Positions 8,045-15,896 are shown, numbered from the stretch's first letter. The stretch: DNA of 31,379 nt from CAZWUK01 sp964636685 (GCA_964636685.1 CAZWUK010000017.1:1-31379), one strand, 5' to 3'. Translations and numbers: made by a program. The notes: generated from the letters alone by a model not told the origin.

Positions 8045-9109
8045 ATGAAAAATCGAAATATCTATAAGCTTTGTCTGGATGCCGTAATGCTTGTTCTGAT
8101 GCTGCTGATGTACAGCAAAAATATCATCAGTCTGGCATTTCACGAGATTGGCGGAATTGCACTATTTGTGCTGTTTTTGCTCCATCTGGTATGGAACGGA
8201 CGCTGGATTGCAGCATCGACCAGTCGTTTTTTCTCAAAAGGAACATCCGGAACGGTTCGTGCACTGTATGTTGTGGACGCCCTCCTGCTGGTTGATTTTC
8301 TGTTCGTACTGCTGGGCGGGGTGTTTATTTCAAAAGTAGTGTTTTCCTTCTCCGTACCCGGAAGCTGGAAAAGTATCCACTACTTTGCTTCCGCGCTGGC
8401 TGTTGTCCTGATGGGTGTGCACATCGGCTTTCATTTTTCCTACATTCGTTTTACTCTGAAAAAAGCGCTGCCGTTCTTGGGTAGAATCGCCCGACCGATC
8501 GGCGTCGTGTTACTCTGCGTCGTACTGGGATTTGGCGTTTACAGCATATCGACGACCTCCTTTGTCCATTGGCTGTCGATGCCTTTTACCAGTTCCGGCG
8601 GTCAGTTTGCAGACGGCGGGCACGCTGCAAATCCATCTGAAAGCTTTGACGGGAGTCTCCCCGCGGACGGTGCTGAACTCCCTGGCGACAGCAGCGGTCA
8701 ATTGCCGCAGACGCCGTCTGCGTCTTCCAATGCTCAGGCGCAAAATGGGGCCTCCACGCCGGAACTGCCCGATGGAACCAACGGTCGTCGCAGCGGGAAC
8801 GGGATGGGTGATGGAACCGGTCGCGGGCAAGGAGGCGAAGGCAAGCATCTCGGCGGCGGCGAAGGAAACGGCAAGCAGACGTCGGTTGGCGGAATTCTGC
8901 TGCATCTAGCACAATGGCTCTCCATCATCGCGGTCTTCGCTGCGATCGCATATTGGCTGGATCGTCTTTTGCACGTTAAAAAGAAATCACCTGCAAGCAA
9001 AGGAACGGGCAGTATGCCGCAAGATGGCGCTGTATCGCAGGATACGGATAAATCAGCCGGCGCGGTGATCGATCCAACCGTTACTCCCGACAACTCAAAA
9101 GAATCGTAA
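8045..9109 (+). CDS. DUF4405 family cytochrome-like membrane protein with a long low-complexity loop
   Basis: A 354-residue membrane protein. Residues about 10-175 hold four or more hydrophobic helices of the DUF4405 type. Histidines sit within helices (H33 in FHEIGG, H47 in LLHLVW, H112 in IHYFAS, H126 and H130 in GVHIGFH), as expected for b-type haem ligands. The family is associated with membrane electron transfer. Residues about 182-278 are low-complexity and rich in Gly, Ser, Pro, Asn and Asp, probably an extracytoplasmic loop. Another helix (about 283-308) and a hydrophilic tail follow. I chose ATG 8045, with AAAGAGG 5 bases upstream; the open frame extends upstream into the divergent operon and should not be used. 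A strong hairpin terminator follows. Haem binding and redox partners are inferred; the electron donor is unknown. Confidence 0.8.
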   Translation: MKNRNIYKLCLDAVMLVLMLLMYSKNIISLAFHEIGGIALFVLFLLHLVWNGRWIAASTSRFFSKGTSGTVRALYVVDALLLVDFLFVLLGGVFISKVVFSFSVPGSWKSIHYFASALAVVLMGVHIGFHFSYIRFTLKKALPFLGRIARPIGVVLLCVVLGFGVYSISTTSFVHWLSMPFTSSGGQFADGGHAANPSESFDGSLPADGAELPGDSSGQLPQTPSASSNAQAQNGASTPELPDGTNGRRSGNGMGDGTGRGQGGEGKHLGGGEGNGKQTSVGGILLHLAQWLSIIAVFAAIAYWLDRLLHVKKKSPASKGTGSMPQDGAVSQDTDKSAGAVIDPTVTPDNSKES

Positions 9110-9139
9110 ATTAATCTCTGCCCTGCTGCGCAGTACTTG

Positions 9140-9173
9140 CAGGACGCCGAGCATGACGGCGTCCTGTTTGTTG
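9140..9173 (+). terminator. Rho-independent terminator of the DUF4405 gene
   Basis: CAGGACGCCG (9140-9149) and CGGCGTCCTG (9157-9166) form a perfect 10-bp GC-rich stem with a 7-nt loop, followed by TTTGTTGGTT. It starts 31 bp after the stop codon. Confidence 0.8.
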
Positions 9174-9261
9174 GTTGGCTCCGATTTTATCAATTCCTAA
9201 GGATTCGTTCACACAAACGCCCTAATAGCCAATTTTGCTCGCTGGCGTTTTTCTGCAAGTA

Positions 9262-9270
9262 TGATATAAT
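9262..9270 (+). promoter_or_regulatory. Extended -10 promoter of the glycosyltransferase gene
   Basis: TGATATAAT, a perfect TATAAT at 9265-9270 preceded by TGN, lies 31 bp before the ATG at 9302. I see no convincing -35, which suits an extended -10 promoter. Confidence 0.6.
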
Positions 9271-9301
9271 GGCTTACATGATATTGAAAGGTTGCGATTT
9301 C

Positions 9302-10474
9302 ATGCAAATTGGGCAGTTTACCGATACGTTTTTCCCGATCGTAGACGGTGTCGGACGAGTTGTCTATAATTATGCCAATACCATTGCAGTCAAAGGACAT
9401 GAATGCTATGTGATCGCCCCCATGGCAAACACCGGCTATCAGGGAAACTTTCCTTTCGAGCTGATCGAGTTCATCAGCCGCGCACTCCCTATAACGCCGC
9501 AGTACAACACCGGCATTCCGCAACTGGACTCTCATTACGATTCCCGTATTTCCCGGGTAAATCTGGATATTATCCATGCGCACAGTCCGTTTATCGCCGG
9601 TCGTGAAGCGGCGCGCATCGCAAAAAAACGGGATATTCCTTTGATTGGCACGTTTCATTCCAAGTACTATGACGATTTTTATAAGCTCACCAGGGCCGAC
9701 ATGCTTGCGGACATCGGTGTGCGATACGTTGTATCTTTTTATGAACGCTGCGATCAGGTGTGGACGGTAAGCTACAGCTCGGCCGATGTACTGCACGATT
9801 ACGGCTATCGCGGTCACATTGAAGTCGTCCCAAACGGTACGCCAGACACGACGCCAGATCCTGTCGATCAAGAAAACGCCATCGCGCGATTTTCACTTCC
9901 CACGGATAAGCCAATACTGTTTTACTGTGGGCAGATGAATTTCAAAAAGAACATCGCGCGAATTTTGGAAGCCTGCGCTCTGCTAAAAAAGGACGGTTGC
10001 GCTTTCCAGATGGTTTTCTCCGGGCAGGGGCCGGACGTAAAGGCGATTACGGAAATGGCGGATCGGCTGGATCTCTCCGACCGTGTGCTGTTGACCGGGC
10101 ACATCACAGAGGATTCGCTGCTGTACGGGCTCTATCAAGCGGCGTCGCTGTTTGTTTTCCCTTCGCTGTATGACACTTCCGGAATGGTCGTACGGGAAGC
10201 CGCTGCGATGGAAACGCCCAGTGTGGTTGTGCGCGACAGCGCCGCCGCCGAACCCATCACAGACGGGGTCAACGGCCTGCTGTGCACCGATTCCACAGAA
10301 GATCTGTTCCGCGTTTTAAAGGATGCGCTTTCAGATCCCCAAAGGCTGTGTCAAATGGGAAAAGAGGCGCGCAGAACCATCTACCTTTCCTGGAACAATA
10401 TCATCGACGACGTTCTTTTGCGATATGAGGACGCTATCCGTGAAAAGAGATTTATCCGATTCAAAAGTCGATAA
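9302..10474 (+). CDS. Family 4 glycosyltransferase
   Basis: A 390-residue GT-B fold enzyme. The N-terminal acceptor domain begins FTDTFFPIVDGVGR (6-19), the glycine-rich loop typical of family 4 enzymes acting on lipid or carbohydrate acceptors. HAHSP (93-97) and IGTFHSKYYDDF follow. The C-terminal donor domain has VVPNG (175-179), YCGQMNFKKNIA (208-219), FSGQGPD and FPSLYDTSGMVVREAAAME (286-304), the family's E-x7-E region, with Asp at the first acidic position. The substrate cannot be read from the sequence. Similar proteins make glycolipids (diacylglycerol glucosyltransferases) or mannosides. No signal peptide is seen, so it probably acts at the inner membrane face. I chose ATG 9302, with AAAGG upstream; an in-frame ATG at 9278 lies only 8 bases after the -10 and would be nearly leaderless. 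It appears to be monocistronic. Confidence 0.88.
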   Translation: MQIGQFTDTFFPIVDGVGRVVYNYANTIAVKGHECYVIAPMANTGYQGNFPFELIEFISRALPITPQYNTGIPQLDSHYDSRISRVNLDIIHAHSPFIAGREAARIAKKRDIPLIGTFHSKYYDDFYKLTRADMLADIGVRYVVSFYERCDQVWTVSYSSADVLHDYGYRGHIEVVPNGTPDTTPDPVDQENAIARFSLPTDKPILFYCGQMNFKKNIARILEACALLKKDGCAFQMVFSGQGPDVKAITEMADRLDLSDRVLLTGHITEDSLLYGLYQAASLFVFPSLYDTSGMVVREAAAMETPSVVVRDSAAAEPITDGVNGLLCTDSTEDLFRVLKDALSDPQRLCQMGKEARRTIYLSWNNIIDDVLLRYEDAIREKRFIRFKSR

Positions 10475-10511
10475 CGCCGGCTTGTTCAATATGTCCATTT
10501 AACGTATGAAA

Positions 10512-10553
10512 AAGGAACGGTTGTCGCCAAATGACAATTCCCGTTCTTTTTTT
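10512..10553. terminator. Bidirectional terminator between the glycosyltransferase and murJ
   Basis: GAACGG-TTGTC (10515-10525) pairs with GACAA and CCGTTC (to 10546), with a 3-nt bulge and a GCCAAAT loop. The stem is flanked by A5 on the left and T8 on the right, so both strands end the hairpin with a T tract. It can serve the glycosyltransferase gene and the convergent murJ. Confidence 0.75.
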
Positions 10554-10555
10554 AT

Positions 10556-10605
10556 TAGAGCGTGTTTCTAAAATCACGCAAGCGCAATTTTAGAAACACG
10601 CTCTA
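10556..10605. repeat. Perfect 19-bp inverted repeat
   Basis: TAGAGCGTGTTTCTAAAAT (10556-10574) and ATTTTAGAAACACGCTCTA (10587-10605) are exact reverse complements around a 12-nt loop (CACGCAAGCGCA). The element lies between the bidirectional terminator and the murJ stop. It lacks a T tract on either side. Its small, perfect, intergenic form resembles dispersed palindromic elements or the ends of miniature transposons. Copy number cannot be judged from this window. Confidence 0.75.
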
Positions 10606-10650
10606 GTCATATTCTCATTTTTCCGATATAGGCGTCGAAACGGAATCCAA

Positions 10651-12186
10651 TCACTGCTTCTTGCGGCGCAGTCGATTTCGCAGAATTAAGAAATACTCCG
10701 TTGTAATATCCTCCTTGAGAAGCAGGCATACCGCCAGATACACGGCAGCGCCCCCCGCCGTCAAGAGCGTACAGCTCAGCAATTCCCATCCGCCGCCACG
10801 TGCAAACCATCCCGAAAGAAGCTGCTTCCCGACGTAAACAATCGCCGCCATACCGCAGATTGCGATGGTGATTTTCAAAAGGCTTTTGCAAAAGCCCTTG
10901 ACCCATCCGCAGCCAATCCTCTTTTTCATCCAGATAAAACATAACGCCGCATTCAATACAACGGATATGCTGGTTGCGGCAGCAAGACCGCAATAGCCAT
11001 AAAAACGAACGAGTACGAAATTCAAAACAATGTTTAGCACAACGGCGGCCGAGCTGGAAAGCAGCGGGGTACGCGCGTCCTTCGTAGCATAAAAGCCATT
11101 GTTTAAGACGTAGATCCATCCTGACGGCAGCATCCCGAAGCCATAGTAAAATAAGGCCTGCGCCGTAACTGTAGCCGCTTGAACGGAATAGTTGCCGCGC
11201 AGGAGCAGCAGGTTTATCACCGGCTGCGCAAGCAGCATGATTCCTACCATGATCGGGAAAGAAATCAACGTCGCAATTTTCAGCCCGCGCTCCATAGTCA
11301 CGGAGAACACGGCATGTTCGCCATTTGCCGCCTGCTGCGCCATTGTTGGATACAGTACCGTTGCAATGGAGGGCACAAACGCAGCAATCAGGATAATAGA
11401 CGTCTTATGCGCATAATCCAGATTGGTAACGATCCCGATTCCCAGCTGCGACGCAAAGTTTTTGTCAATGATTGTATTGAACTGAACCAGTATTTGAGAC
11501 GCAAACACGGGAACCGCCAAAACAAGCAGCTCCCGCACATATTTATTTTTGAACGAAAAGTCGGGCTTTACACGCAGTCCGGACTTGTTTGCAATCATGA
11601 GTCCTATAATCGCCGGAACCATTATTGACAGGAGAAAACCAACCGCCATCACAGACAGGCTGCGTTGGCAAAGCAATACCGCGGCGATGATGATACAATT
11701 TCCAATAACGCCGGACAGCCCCTGATACCAGAAAGAGCCTTTGTATTGCAAATAGGCGACTGCAACATTCAGCATGACGTTGAAGAACAACAGCGGTAAT
11801 ACGATACGTAATACCAGCTGCGTTTGCTGAACAGTCTCTTCTGAAAAGCCGGAAGCAAACAGTAAAACGATCTCTTTTGTAAAAAACAGCGCCAGGATCG
11901 ACAGTACCAGCGTCAGAACGCTGAGCACCGTCATGAAATTATTGGTAATGCGATTTAATTCGTCATCACTTTTTCCGCTCGCAATCGGGATAAAAGCCAC
12001 AGCCAACGCACTCAGTGCGACCGTAATAATCAACGACAGAATTGTAGTTGCCGTGATATAGGCGTCAGAACGTGATGATGCGCCGAATACCGCAGCCATT
12101 GCCATATCCCGCACAATGACCAGTACTTTGGATATCAGCGTGAAAGCGATCAACGCCAATGAGGACTTGGCAAGATTTTTAGACAA
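10651..12186 (-). CDS. murJ: MurJ/MviN family lipid II flippase
   Basis: A 511-residue polytopic membrane protein, the normal MurJ length, with about 13-14 hydrophobic helices throughout. The N-terminus has the family pattern of an early helix, then RDMAMAAVFGASSRSDAYITA. FNTIIDKNFASQLGIG in the middle and PTMAQQAANGE fit the MurJ central cavity region. MurJ flips the peptidoglycan precursor lipid II across the membrane. A related polysaccharide flippase of the same superfamily is a less likely alternative. I chose TTG 12186, which has AAAGGAG 6 bases upstream and begins SKNLAKSSLALIAF; the open frame reaches 12276 without a comparable ribosome-binding site. It is transcribed from a promoter about 200 bp upstream, leaving a long leader, and is not in an operon with rpmA. 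Confidence 0.85.
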   Translation of the reverse strand: MSKNLAKSSLALIAFTLISKVLVIVRDMAMAAVFGASSRSDAYITATTILSLIITVALSALAVAFIPIASGKSDDELNRITNNFMTVLSVLTLVLSILALFFTKEIVLLFASGFSEETVQQTQLVLRIVLPLLFFNVMLNVAVAYLQYKGSFWYQGLSGVIGNCIIIAAVLLCQRSLSVMAVGFLLSIMVPAIIGLMIANKSGLRVKPDFSFKNKYVRELLVLAVPVFASQILVQFNTIIDKNFASQLGIGIVTNLDYAHKTSIILIAAFVPSIATVLYPTMAQQAANGEHAVFSVTMERGLKIATLISFPIMVGIMLLAQPVINLLLLRGNYSVQAATVTAQALFYYGFGMLPSGWIYVLNNGFYATKDARTPLLSSSAAVVLNIVLNFVLVRFYGYCGLAAATSISVVLNAALCFIWMKKRIGCGWVKGFCKSLLKITIAICGMAAIVYVGKQLLSGWFARGGGWELLSCTLLTAGGAAVYLAVCLLLKEDITTEYFLILRNRLRRKKQ

Positions 12187-12221
12187 GATATACTCCTTTA
12201 ATGTATCGGGGTTGCCGGTAT

Positions 12222-12314
12222 TTACAGGAAGCTTGCTGCATGCGCCGCACGAAAAATTTCCCAAGCGCTGCCACATATTTCACCGGATTTTTCGTCGAGC
12301 GCCGGATTTGTCAT
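12222..12314 (-). CDS. Possible 30-residue leader ORF upstream of murJ
   Basis: ATG 12314 to TAA 12222 encodes a 30-residue peptide (begins MTNPALDEKSG, ends AAHAASFL), wholly inside the roughly 200-nt murJ leader. GGGAGG precedes the ATG but with only 2 bases of spacing, which is short for efficient initiation. There is no membrane segment and no run of one amino acid that would suggest classical attenuation. It may be a regulatory upstream ORF or chance. Confidence 0.2.
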   Translation of the reverse strand: MTNPALDEKSGEICGSAWEIFRAAHAASFL

Positions 12315-12392
12315 AACCTCCCGTCCAAATAGGCCTCGGACGGAACGAATGATTTCGCGAATATATGCAAAAAACACAGCGAACGCTTTTTG

Positions 12393-12421
12393 ATTATATC
12401 AAAAAACGACCCGGAAGACAA
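12393..12421 (-). promoter_or_regulatory. Promoter of murJ
   Basis: On the minus strand, TTGTCT (12416-12421), a 17-nt spacer and a perfect TATAAT (12393-12398), with TGA before the -10 (extended). Transcription would start near 12386, giving a leader of about 200 nt before the TTG start of murJ. Confidence 0.7.
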
Positions 12422-12572
12422 TACGCCGCACAAGGGCTGCCGCAATGCTCTTTCAATGCGAAAAGACCGCCGGATTGCAGCGACGCCGCCTTTTTTACGC
12501 AAATCCCCGTCTCTTGCTCAAAGCGGAGGAATGTGGCTTTGTCGATCTCCGTTGCTCACCGCTTGGAAGAGC

Positions 12573-12604
12573 CGAAAAGCCACCCGCTGTTTGGCGAATG
12601 GCTT
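12573..12604 (-). terminator. Candidate terminator of rplU-prp-rpmA
   Basis: On the minus strand, AAGCCATTCGC pairs with GCGGGTGGCTT (two G-U pairs, 6-nt loop), followed by TTCGG. It starts 34 bp after the rpmA stop. The stem is good but the T tract is short. Confidence 0.5.
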
Positions 12605-12637
12605 CTGCTTTAGAGTTGTTCGGTTGTTCTTGTCCAC

Positions 12638-12928
12638 TTATTCGGCAACTGCCTCTTCGTAAACACTGACCTGCTTGACGCCGCCGTGCTTAATCTCAAA
12701 GTGAACTACGCCATCTGCCTTGGCAAACAGAGTGTCGTCTTTGCCGATGCCAACGTTGACGCCGGGATGGAAATGCGTACCGCGCTGGCGGACAAGAATA
12801 TTGCCCGCGAGAACGAACTGACCATCCGCACGCTTGGGTCCAAGGCGCTTGCTCTCGCTGTCACGACCGTTGCGAGAAGAACCAACGCCCTTTTTATGTG
12901 CAAATAACTGAAGATTCATCTGGAACAT
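12638..12928 (-). CDS. rpmA: 50S ribosomal protein L27 with Firmicutes propeptide
   Basis: A 96-residue L27. After MFQMNLQLF comes AHKKGVGSSRNGRDSESKRLG, the conserved mature N-terminus. The leader carries the Firmicutes propeptide signature NLQLF|A, which the protease Prp removes before or during ribosome assembly; mature L27 reaches into the peptidyl-transferase centre. I chose ATG 12928 because GGGAGG lies 8 bases upstream, and this gives MFQMNLQLF rather than the shorter MNLQLF. It is the last gene of rplU-prp-rpmA, 3 bp after prp, and is followed by a candidate terminator instead of the obg gene often found next. Confidence 0.97.
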   Translation of the reverse strand: MFQMNLQLFAHKKGVGSSRNGRDSESKRLGPKRADGQFVLAGNILVRQRGTHFHPGVNVGIGKDDTLFAKADGVVHFEIKHGGVKQVSVYEEAVAE

Positions 12929-12931
12929 GTG

Positions 12932-13264
12932 CTACACCTCCCTGTCAATGATTTTGAGGTATTTGGGATACGACGATACAATCGTTTGAAGTCCCAGCAC
13001 CATCGTGTCGATCAGTAACTGGGTCTGATCCATTTGCGCATCGGTCGCATCCCTTGCGATGCACACGTGAATCCCTTCATCATCATCCATGCTTGCAGCG
13101 GCAGGCACTTTTGCAATCTCGGTAATTCCGTTTGCGGTTGTTTGGATCAACGCCGATACGGCGCTGCACACAATGTCCCGTCCGGAATTATCAAACCCTG
13201 CATGCCCATGACAGTCGAATCCGACAGCCCGTCCGCTCTCGCGAAGAATCGTTACCGTAATCAT
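12932..13264 (-). CDS. prp: Ribosomal-processing cysteine protease Prp
   Basis: A 110-residue cytoplasmic protease that cleaves the L27 propeptide. The catalytic pair is visible in one segment: GHAGFDNSGRDIVCSAVSAL contains H21 and C33, the conserved His and Cys of the family. Length and position between rplU and rpmA are standard for Firmicutes. The start at 13264 lies just after the rplU stop, with GAGG immediately before it. This spacing is very short, so translation probably depends on coupling to rplU. Confidence 0.95.
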   Translation of the reverse strand: MITVTILRESGRAVGFDCHGHAGFDNSGRDIVCSAVSALIQTTANGITEIAKVPAAASMDDDEGIHVCIARDATDAQMDQTQLLIDTMVLGLQTIVSSYPKYLKIIDREV

Positions 13265-13267
13265 ACC

Positions 13268-13573
13268 TCAACCAATCGAGAGGATCTCGACCTTGGTATA
13301 CGGCTGGCGATGACCACGCTTGTTGCGGATGTTCTTTTTGGGTTTGTACTTGAAGACGATAACCTTCTTGCCTTTCCCGTGCTCCAGAACCTTGCCTTTG
13401 ACGGTTACGCCCTCCAAAACGGGCTTGCCAACCTTGACGCCGGCATCATCCGCAACCAACAGAACGTCAAAATTCACTTCGGAATCGACTTCTGCATCCA
13501 GCTTTTCGACGAGTACTTCGTCGCCGGCTTCTACTTTATACTGCTTTCCACCGGTTTGAATGATTGCATACAC
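13268..13573 (-). CDS. rplU: 50S ribosomal protein L21
   Basis: A 101-residue L21 with the usual N-terminus YAIIQTGGKQYKVEAGD and the conserved C-terminal KPKKNIRNKRGHRQPYTKVEI. L21 binds 23S rRNA in the large subunit. I chose GTG 13573, with AGGAGGTG upstream. Another in-frame GTG, 4 codons earlier, lies within that Shine-Dalgarno sequence and is unlikely to be used. It is the first gene of rplU-prp-rpmA and is driven by its own promoter, which overlaps the end of rng. Confidence 0.96.
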   Translation of the reverse strand: MYAIIQTGGKQYKVEAGDEVLVEKLDAEVDSEVNFDVLLVADDAGVKVGKPVLEGVTVKGKVLEHGKGKKVIVFKYKPKKNIRNKRGHRQPYTKVEILSIG

Positions 13574-13655
13574 TTGAAACTGCACCTCCTCTTACCAGAC
13601 TCGCCCGAAAACGGCGCCGTAAAAACGGACTTACTGCCGGAACGGAGCGGCTCAC
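13574..13655 (-). promoter_or_regulatory. rplU 5' leader, possible L21 autoregulatory leader
   Basis: The predicted transcript has about 80 nt before the rplU start, with GC-rich segments able to pair (for example CCGTTTTTACGG near the middle). Firmicutes rplU messages often carry a conserved L21 leader RNA at this place. I could not match its consensus by eye, so this rests on position and length. Confidence 0.3.
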
Positions 13656-13661
13656 CGAATA

Positions 13662-13690
13662 ATAATAACACAGTGGTGAATGCCTGTCAA
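13662..13690 (-). promoter_or_regulatory. Strong promoter of rplU-prp-rpmA
   Basis: On the minus strand, a perfect TTGACA (13685-13690), a 17-nt spacer and TATTAT (13662-13667). The -35 overlaps the last codons of rng, so the ribosomal genes can be expressed independently of the upstream operon. Confidence 0.8.
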
Positions 13691-15198
13691 TGCACGATCT
13701 TACAGTCTTTTTTGACCTCCGGCATCCGCTTTTCCGCCAATGGTTTGACAGTAAACTTTTCAACGTGCAGCTGCCCGTTCGCGCGGACATAATACGCGCC
13801 GCCCGCAACCTCCGGAAAAACAGCGCCGTGCTTTTTCTCCGCGCGGAGCATCGCCTCAACAACGTCCGGATGCGCTTCAATCAGCATCCGTTTGTTATTG
13901 CTGCCCTTCATCACCTGCAGTGTCTGGCGACGCACCTTAAACAGCACGCTCTCCGGATTCAACACTCTGGCGTCGCCGTTGCAATACGGGCAAACATCTT
14001 GAAGCGTATCGCCAATGCTGCGCCCGGTCTTTTTTCTCGTCATTTCCACGAGCCCCAGATGCGTAAAGCCAAACACGTGTGAACGTGTATGGTCGTCCTT
14101 TAAGGCGTTTTTGAGCGTATTGAGCACCAGATTGCGATTGGCCTCCCGTTCCATGTCGATAAAGTCAATGATGACAATGCCGCCGATATCGCGCAGACGC
14201 AGCTGCTTTGCGATCTCTGTCGCAGCCTCGCAATTGGTTGCGGTGATCGTTTTTTCCAGATTGTCCTTACCAACAAATTTGCCGGTATTCACGTCAATGC
14301 AGGTAAGCGCTTCGGTACGGTCGATGATGACATAACCGCCGCTTTTGAGCCATACCTTGCGAGACAGCGCCTTCTCAATCTTTCCTTCCGTTTCATAACG
14401 GTCAAACAGCGCTTCGCTTGCTTTGAGCAATATCCTTGCCTTGAGCTTCGGCGCCATCATCTCTGCAAGGTCTCGCAGGCGATCGTAACAGGCCTGATCG
14501 TTGACAAATACGCGGTCAACGTCCTTCATCAAAAGATCGCGGACGGTACGGTATTCCAGCGACTGTTCCGCGTGCAGCAGCGCAGGCGCTTTTACGGACT
14601 TTGCGCGCTTCTCAATATCCGCATAGAGCTTTTTCATGCTCTCAATATCTTCAGCAAATGCCTCGCGGCTCTTGCCCGCTGAAGCGGTGCGCACGATAAC
14701 GCCCATACTCTGCGGCTTAATATCCAGCATAATCTTGCGAAGCCGGGAGCGCTCCTCTTCCTTCTCGATCCTTCGGGAAACGCCGACATAATCCACCGTA
14801 GGCATCAGCACAAGCGTTCTGCCCGCCAGAGTGATGTGCGTTGTTACACGCGCGCCTTTTGTTCCGATCGGATCTTTTGCAACCTGTACCATGATCGTCT
14901 GTCCGGGTTTCAGCAGGTCGCGAATATTGCGACTTTCCGGAACCTGTTCGATCACATCATCGGGATCGTCGGACAATACGATGTCGCCCGCATACAAAAA
15001 AGCGTTTCGTTCCAATCCAATGTCGATAAACGCCGCCTGCATGCCGGGCAAAACGTTTTGCACCTTGCCGTTGTAAATATTGCCGACAAGACGCTCGGTA
15101 CCCTCCTGCTCCACGTACAGTTCTACAGGAGCGCCGTCTTCCACTACCGCAACACGGGTGGATAACCCGCTTGCGTCTACCAGTATTTCTTTATTCAC
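13687..15198 (-). CDS. rng: Ribonuclease E/G family protein
   Basis: A 503-residue endoribonuclease of the RNase G/E family, the short form without the long RNase E scaffold tail. Residues about 35-120 form the S1 RNA-binding domain (VGNIYNGKVQNVLPGMQAAF). The catalytic metal ligands are D302 in LTCIDVNTGKFVG and D345 in GGIVIIDFIDM. C403 and C406 (CPYC) form the zinc-link that joins two subunits. The family cuts single-stranded AU-rich RNA and matures rRNA. The start is GTG 15198, with AAAGGG upstream. The gene lies 14 bp after the DUF2344 gene, in the spoIVF - radical SAM - rng order common in Clostridia. Confidence 0.93.
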   Translation of the reverse strand: MNKEILVDASGLSTRVAVVEDGAPVELYVEQEGTERLVGNIYNGKVQNVLPGMQAAFIDIGLERNAFLYAGDIVLSDDPDDVIEQVPESRNIRDLLKPGQTIMVQVAKDPIGTKGARVTTHITLAGRTLVLMPTVDYVGVSRRIEKEEERSRLRKIMLDIKPQSMGVIVRTASAGKSREAFAEDIESMKKLYADIEKRAKSVKAPALLHAEQSLEYRTVRDLLMKDVDRVFVNDQACYDRLRDLAEMMAPKLKARILLKASEALFDRYETEGKIEKALSRKVWLKSGGYVIIDRTEALTCIDVNTGKFVGKDNLEKTITATNCEAATEIAKQLRLRDIGGIVIIDFIDMEREANRNLVLNTLKNALKDDHTRSHVFGFTHLGLVEMTRKKTGRSIGDTLQDVCPYCNGDARVLNPESVLFKVRRQTLQVMKGSNNKRMLIEAHPDVVEAMLRAEKKHGAVFPEVAGGAYYVRANGQLHVEKFTVKPLAEKRMPEVKKDCKIVH

Positions 15199-15212
15199 TT
15201 TACCCTTTCTTT

Positions 15213-15896
15213 CTAATCCAAGGGCAAACGCGGCAAAAGACCATCGCTTTCAAAATACATGGCCAGCCTATGTGTTCTGGACAAGCCATGCGCATCCAAA
15301 CGGTCAAGCAACGCACCGACAAACAGTTCGGTCCGCAGCCCGCCATCAGCTTGCAATTTTCCGCGAATTCGCAAGACGAACGAGTCGCCTGCAATCCTCT
15401 CCACGGAGACCCTTATGATTTGCGGACGAATATCTACGGGTTTTACACCGCTCTTTGTCCGCTTATTCACTACGATTTCTCCGGATAACATATCCCGGAT
15501 TGTGCCTTGTAGTGTTTGCACATCAAACATTTTGTCACTGTTCACCAGTACCAGGTACTCTGCCCCGCGCGTCAATGCCGAAAGCGTGCCAAAATTCACC
15601 GGCGCTTCCATTGCATCGGAAAGAAAAAAATCCGGTGGCAAATGCGCATTGACCCGTTTGACAAAGTCTGCCGGTTCCATGCCGCCCTCGATCTGTACCT
15701 CAAACCATTCCGCATCGCTGGTAGAACCTGTGCCAAGCGCGGAGGCAAACGACATCAGCGGATGCGGATTAAAGCCATTGGAATAGGCAAGCGGAATCTC
15801 CGCTCTGCGAAATGCCCGCTGCAATGTCCGCTGTACGTCCAGATGAGAGATGTACGCCACCACGTCTTTTTTATGATATACCGCAATAAGTCGCAT
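15213..15896 (-). CDS. DUF2344 / TIGR03936 radical SAM-associated protein
   Basis: A 227-residue protein of the TIGR03936 (DUF2344) family. The N-terminus is typical: YISHLDVQRTLQRAFRRAEIPLAYSNGFNPHPLMSF. The family has no proven reaction. It is nearly always encoded next to, or fused to, a TIGR03960 radical SAM protein, as here, where it overlaps that gene by 26 bp. This points to a joint function, perhaps RNA-related given the constant company of rng and ribosomal genes, but that is inference. I chose ATG 15896 because it gives the family N-terminus; an in-frame TTG 4 codons earlier is less likely. Confidence 0.9.
   Translation of the reverse strand: MRLIAVYHKKDVVAYISHLDVQRTLQRAFRRAEIPLAYSNGFNPHPLMSFASALGTGSTSDAEWFEVQIEGGMEPADFVKRVNAHLPPDFFLSDAMEAPVNFGTLSALTRGAEYLVLVNSDKMFDVQTLQGTIRDMLSGEIVVNKRTKSGVKPVDIRPQIIRVSVERIAGDSFVLRIRGKLQADGGLRTELFVGALLDRLDAHGLSRTHRLAMYFESDGLLPRLPLD

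Larger units (their letters stand above)
12187..12637. other. Intergenic region between murJ and rpmA
   Basis: This stretch holds no convincing full-size gene. It contains the murJ leader and promoter, the possible 30-residue ORF, and the candidate rpmA terminator. Open frames of 60-90 codons cross it in several frames, but none has a good ribosome-binding site or a recognisable protein. In many Clostridia the GTPase gene obg lies directly after rpmA; it is not here. Confidence 0.6.

Noticed and set aside
10556..10605. Inverted repeat read as a simple Rho-independent terminator
   Set aside because: Neither side is followed by a T tract on the proper strand, and a separate bidirectional terminator lies next to it.
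12311..12502. 63-codon minus-strand frame across the murJ promoter
   Set aside because: It crosses the promoter and lacks a Shine-Dalgarno site or a known domain.
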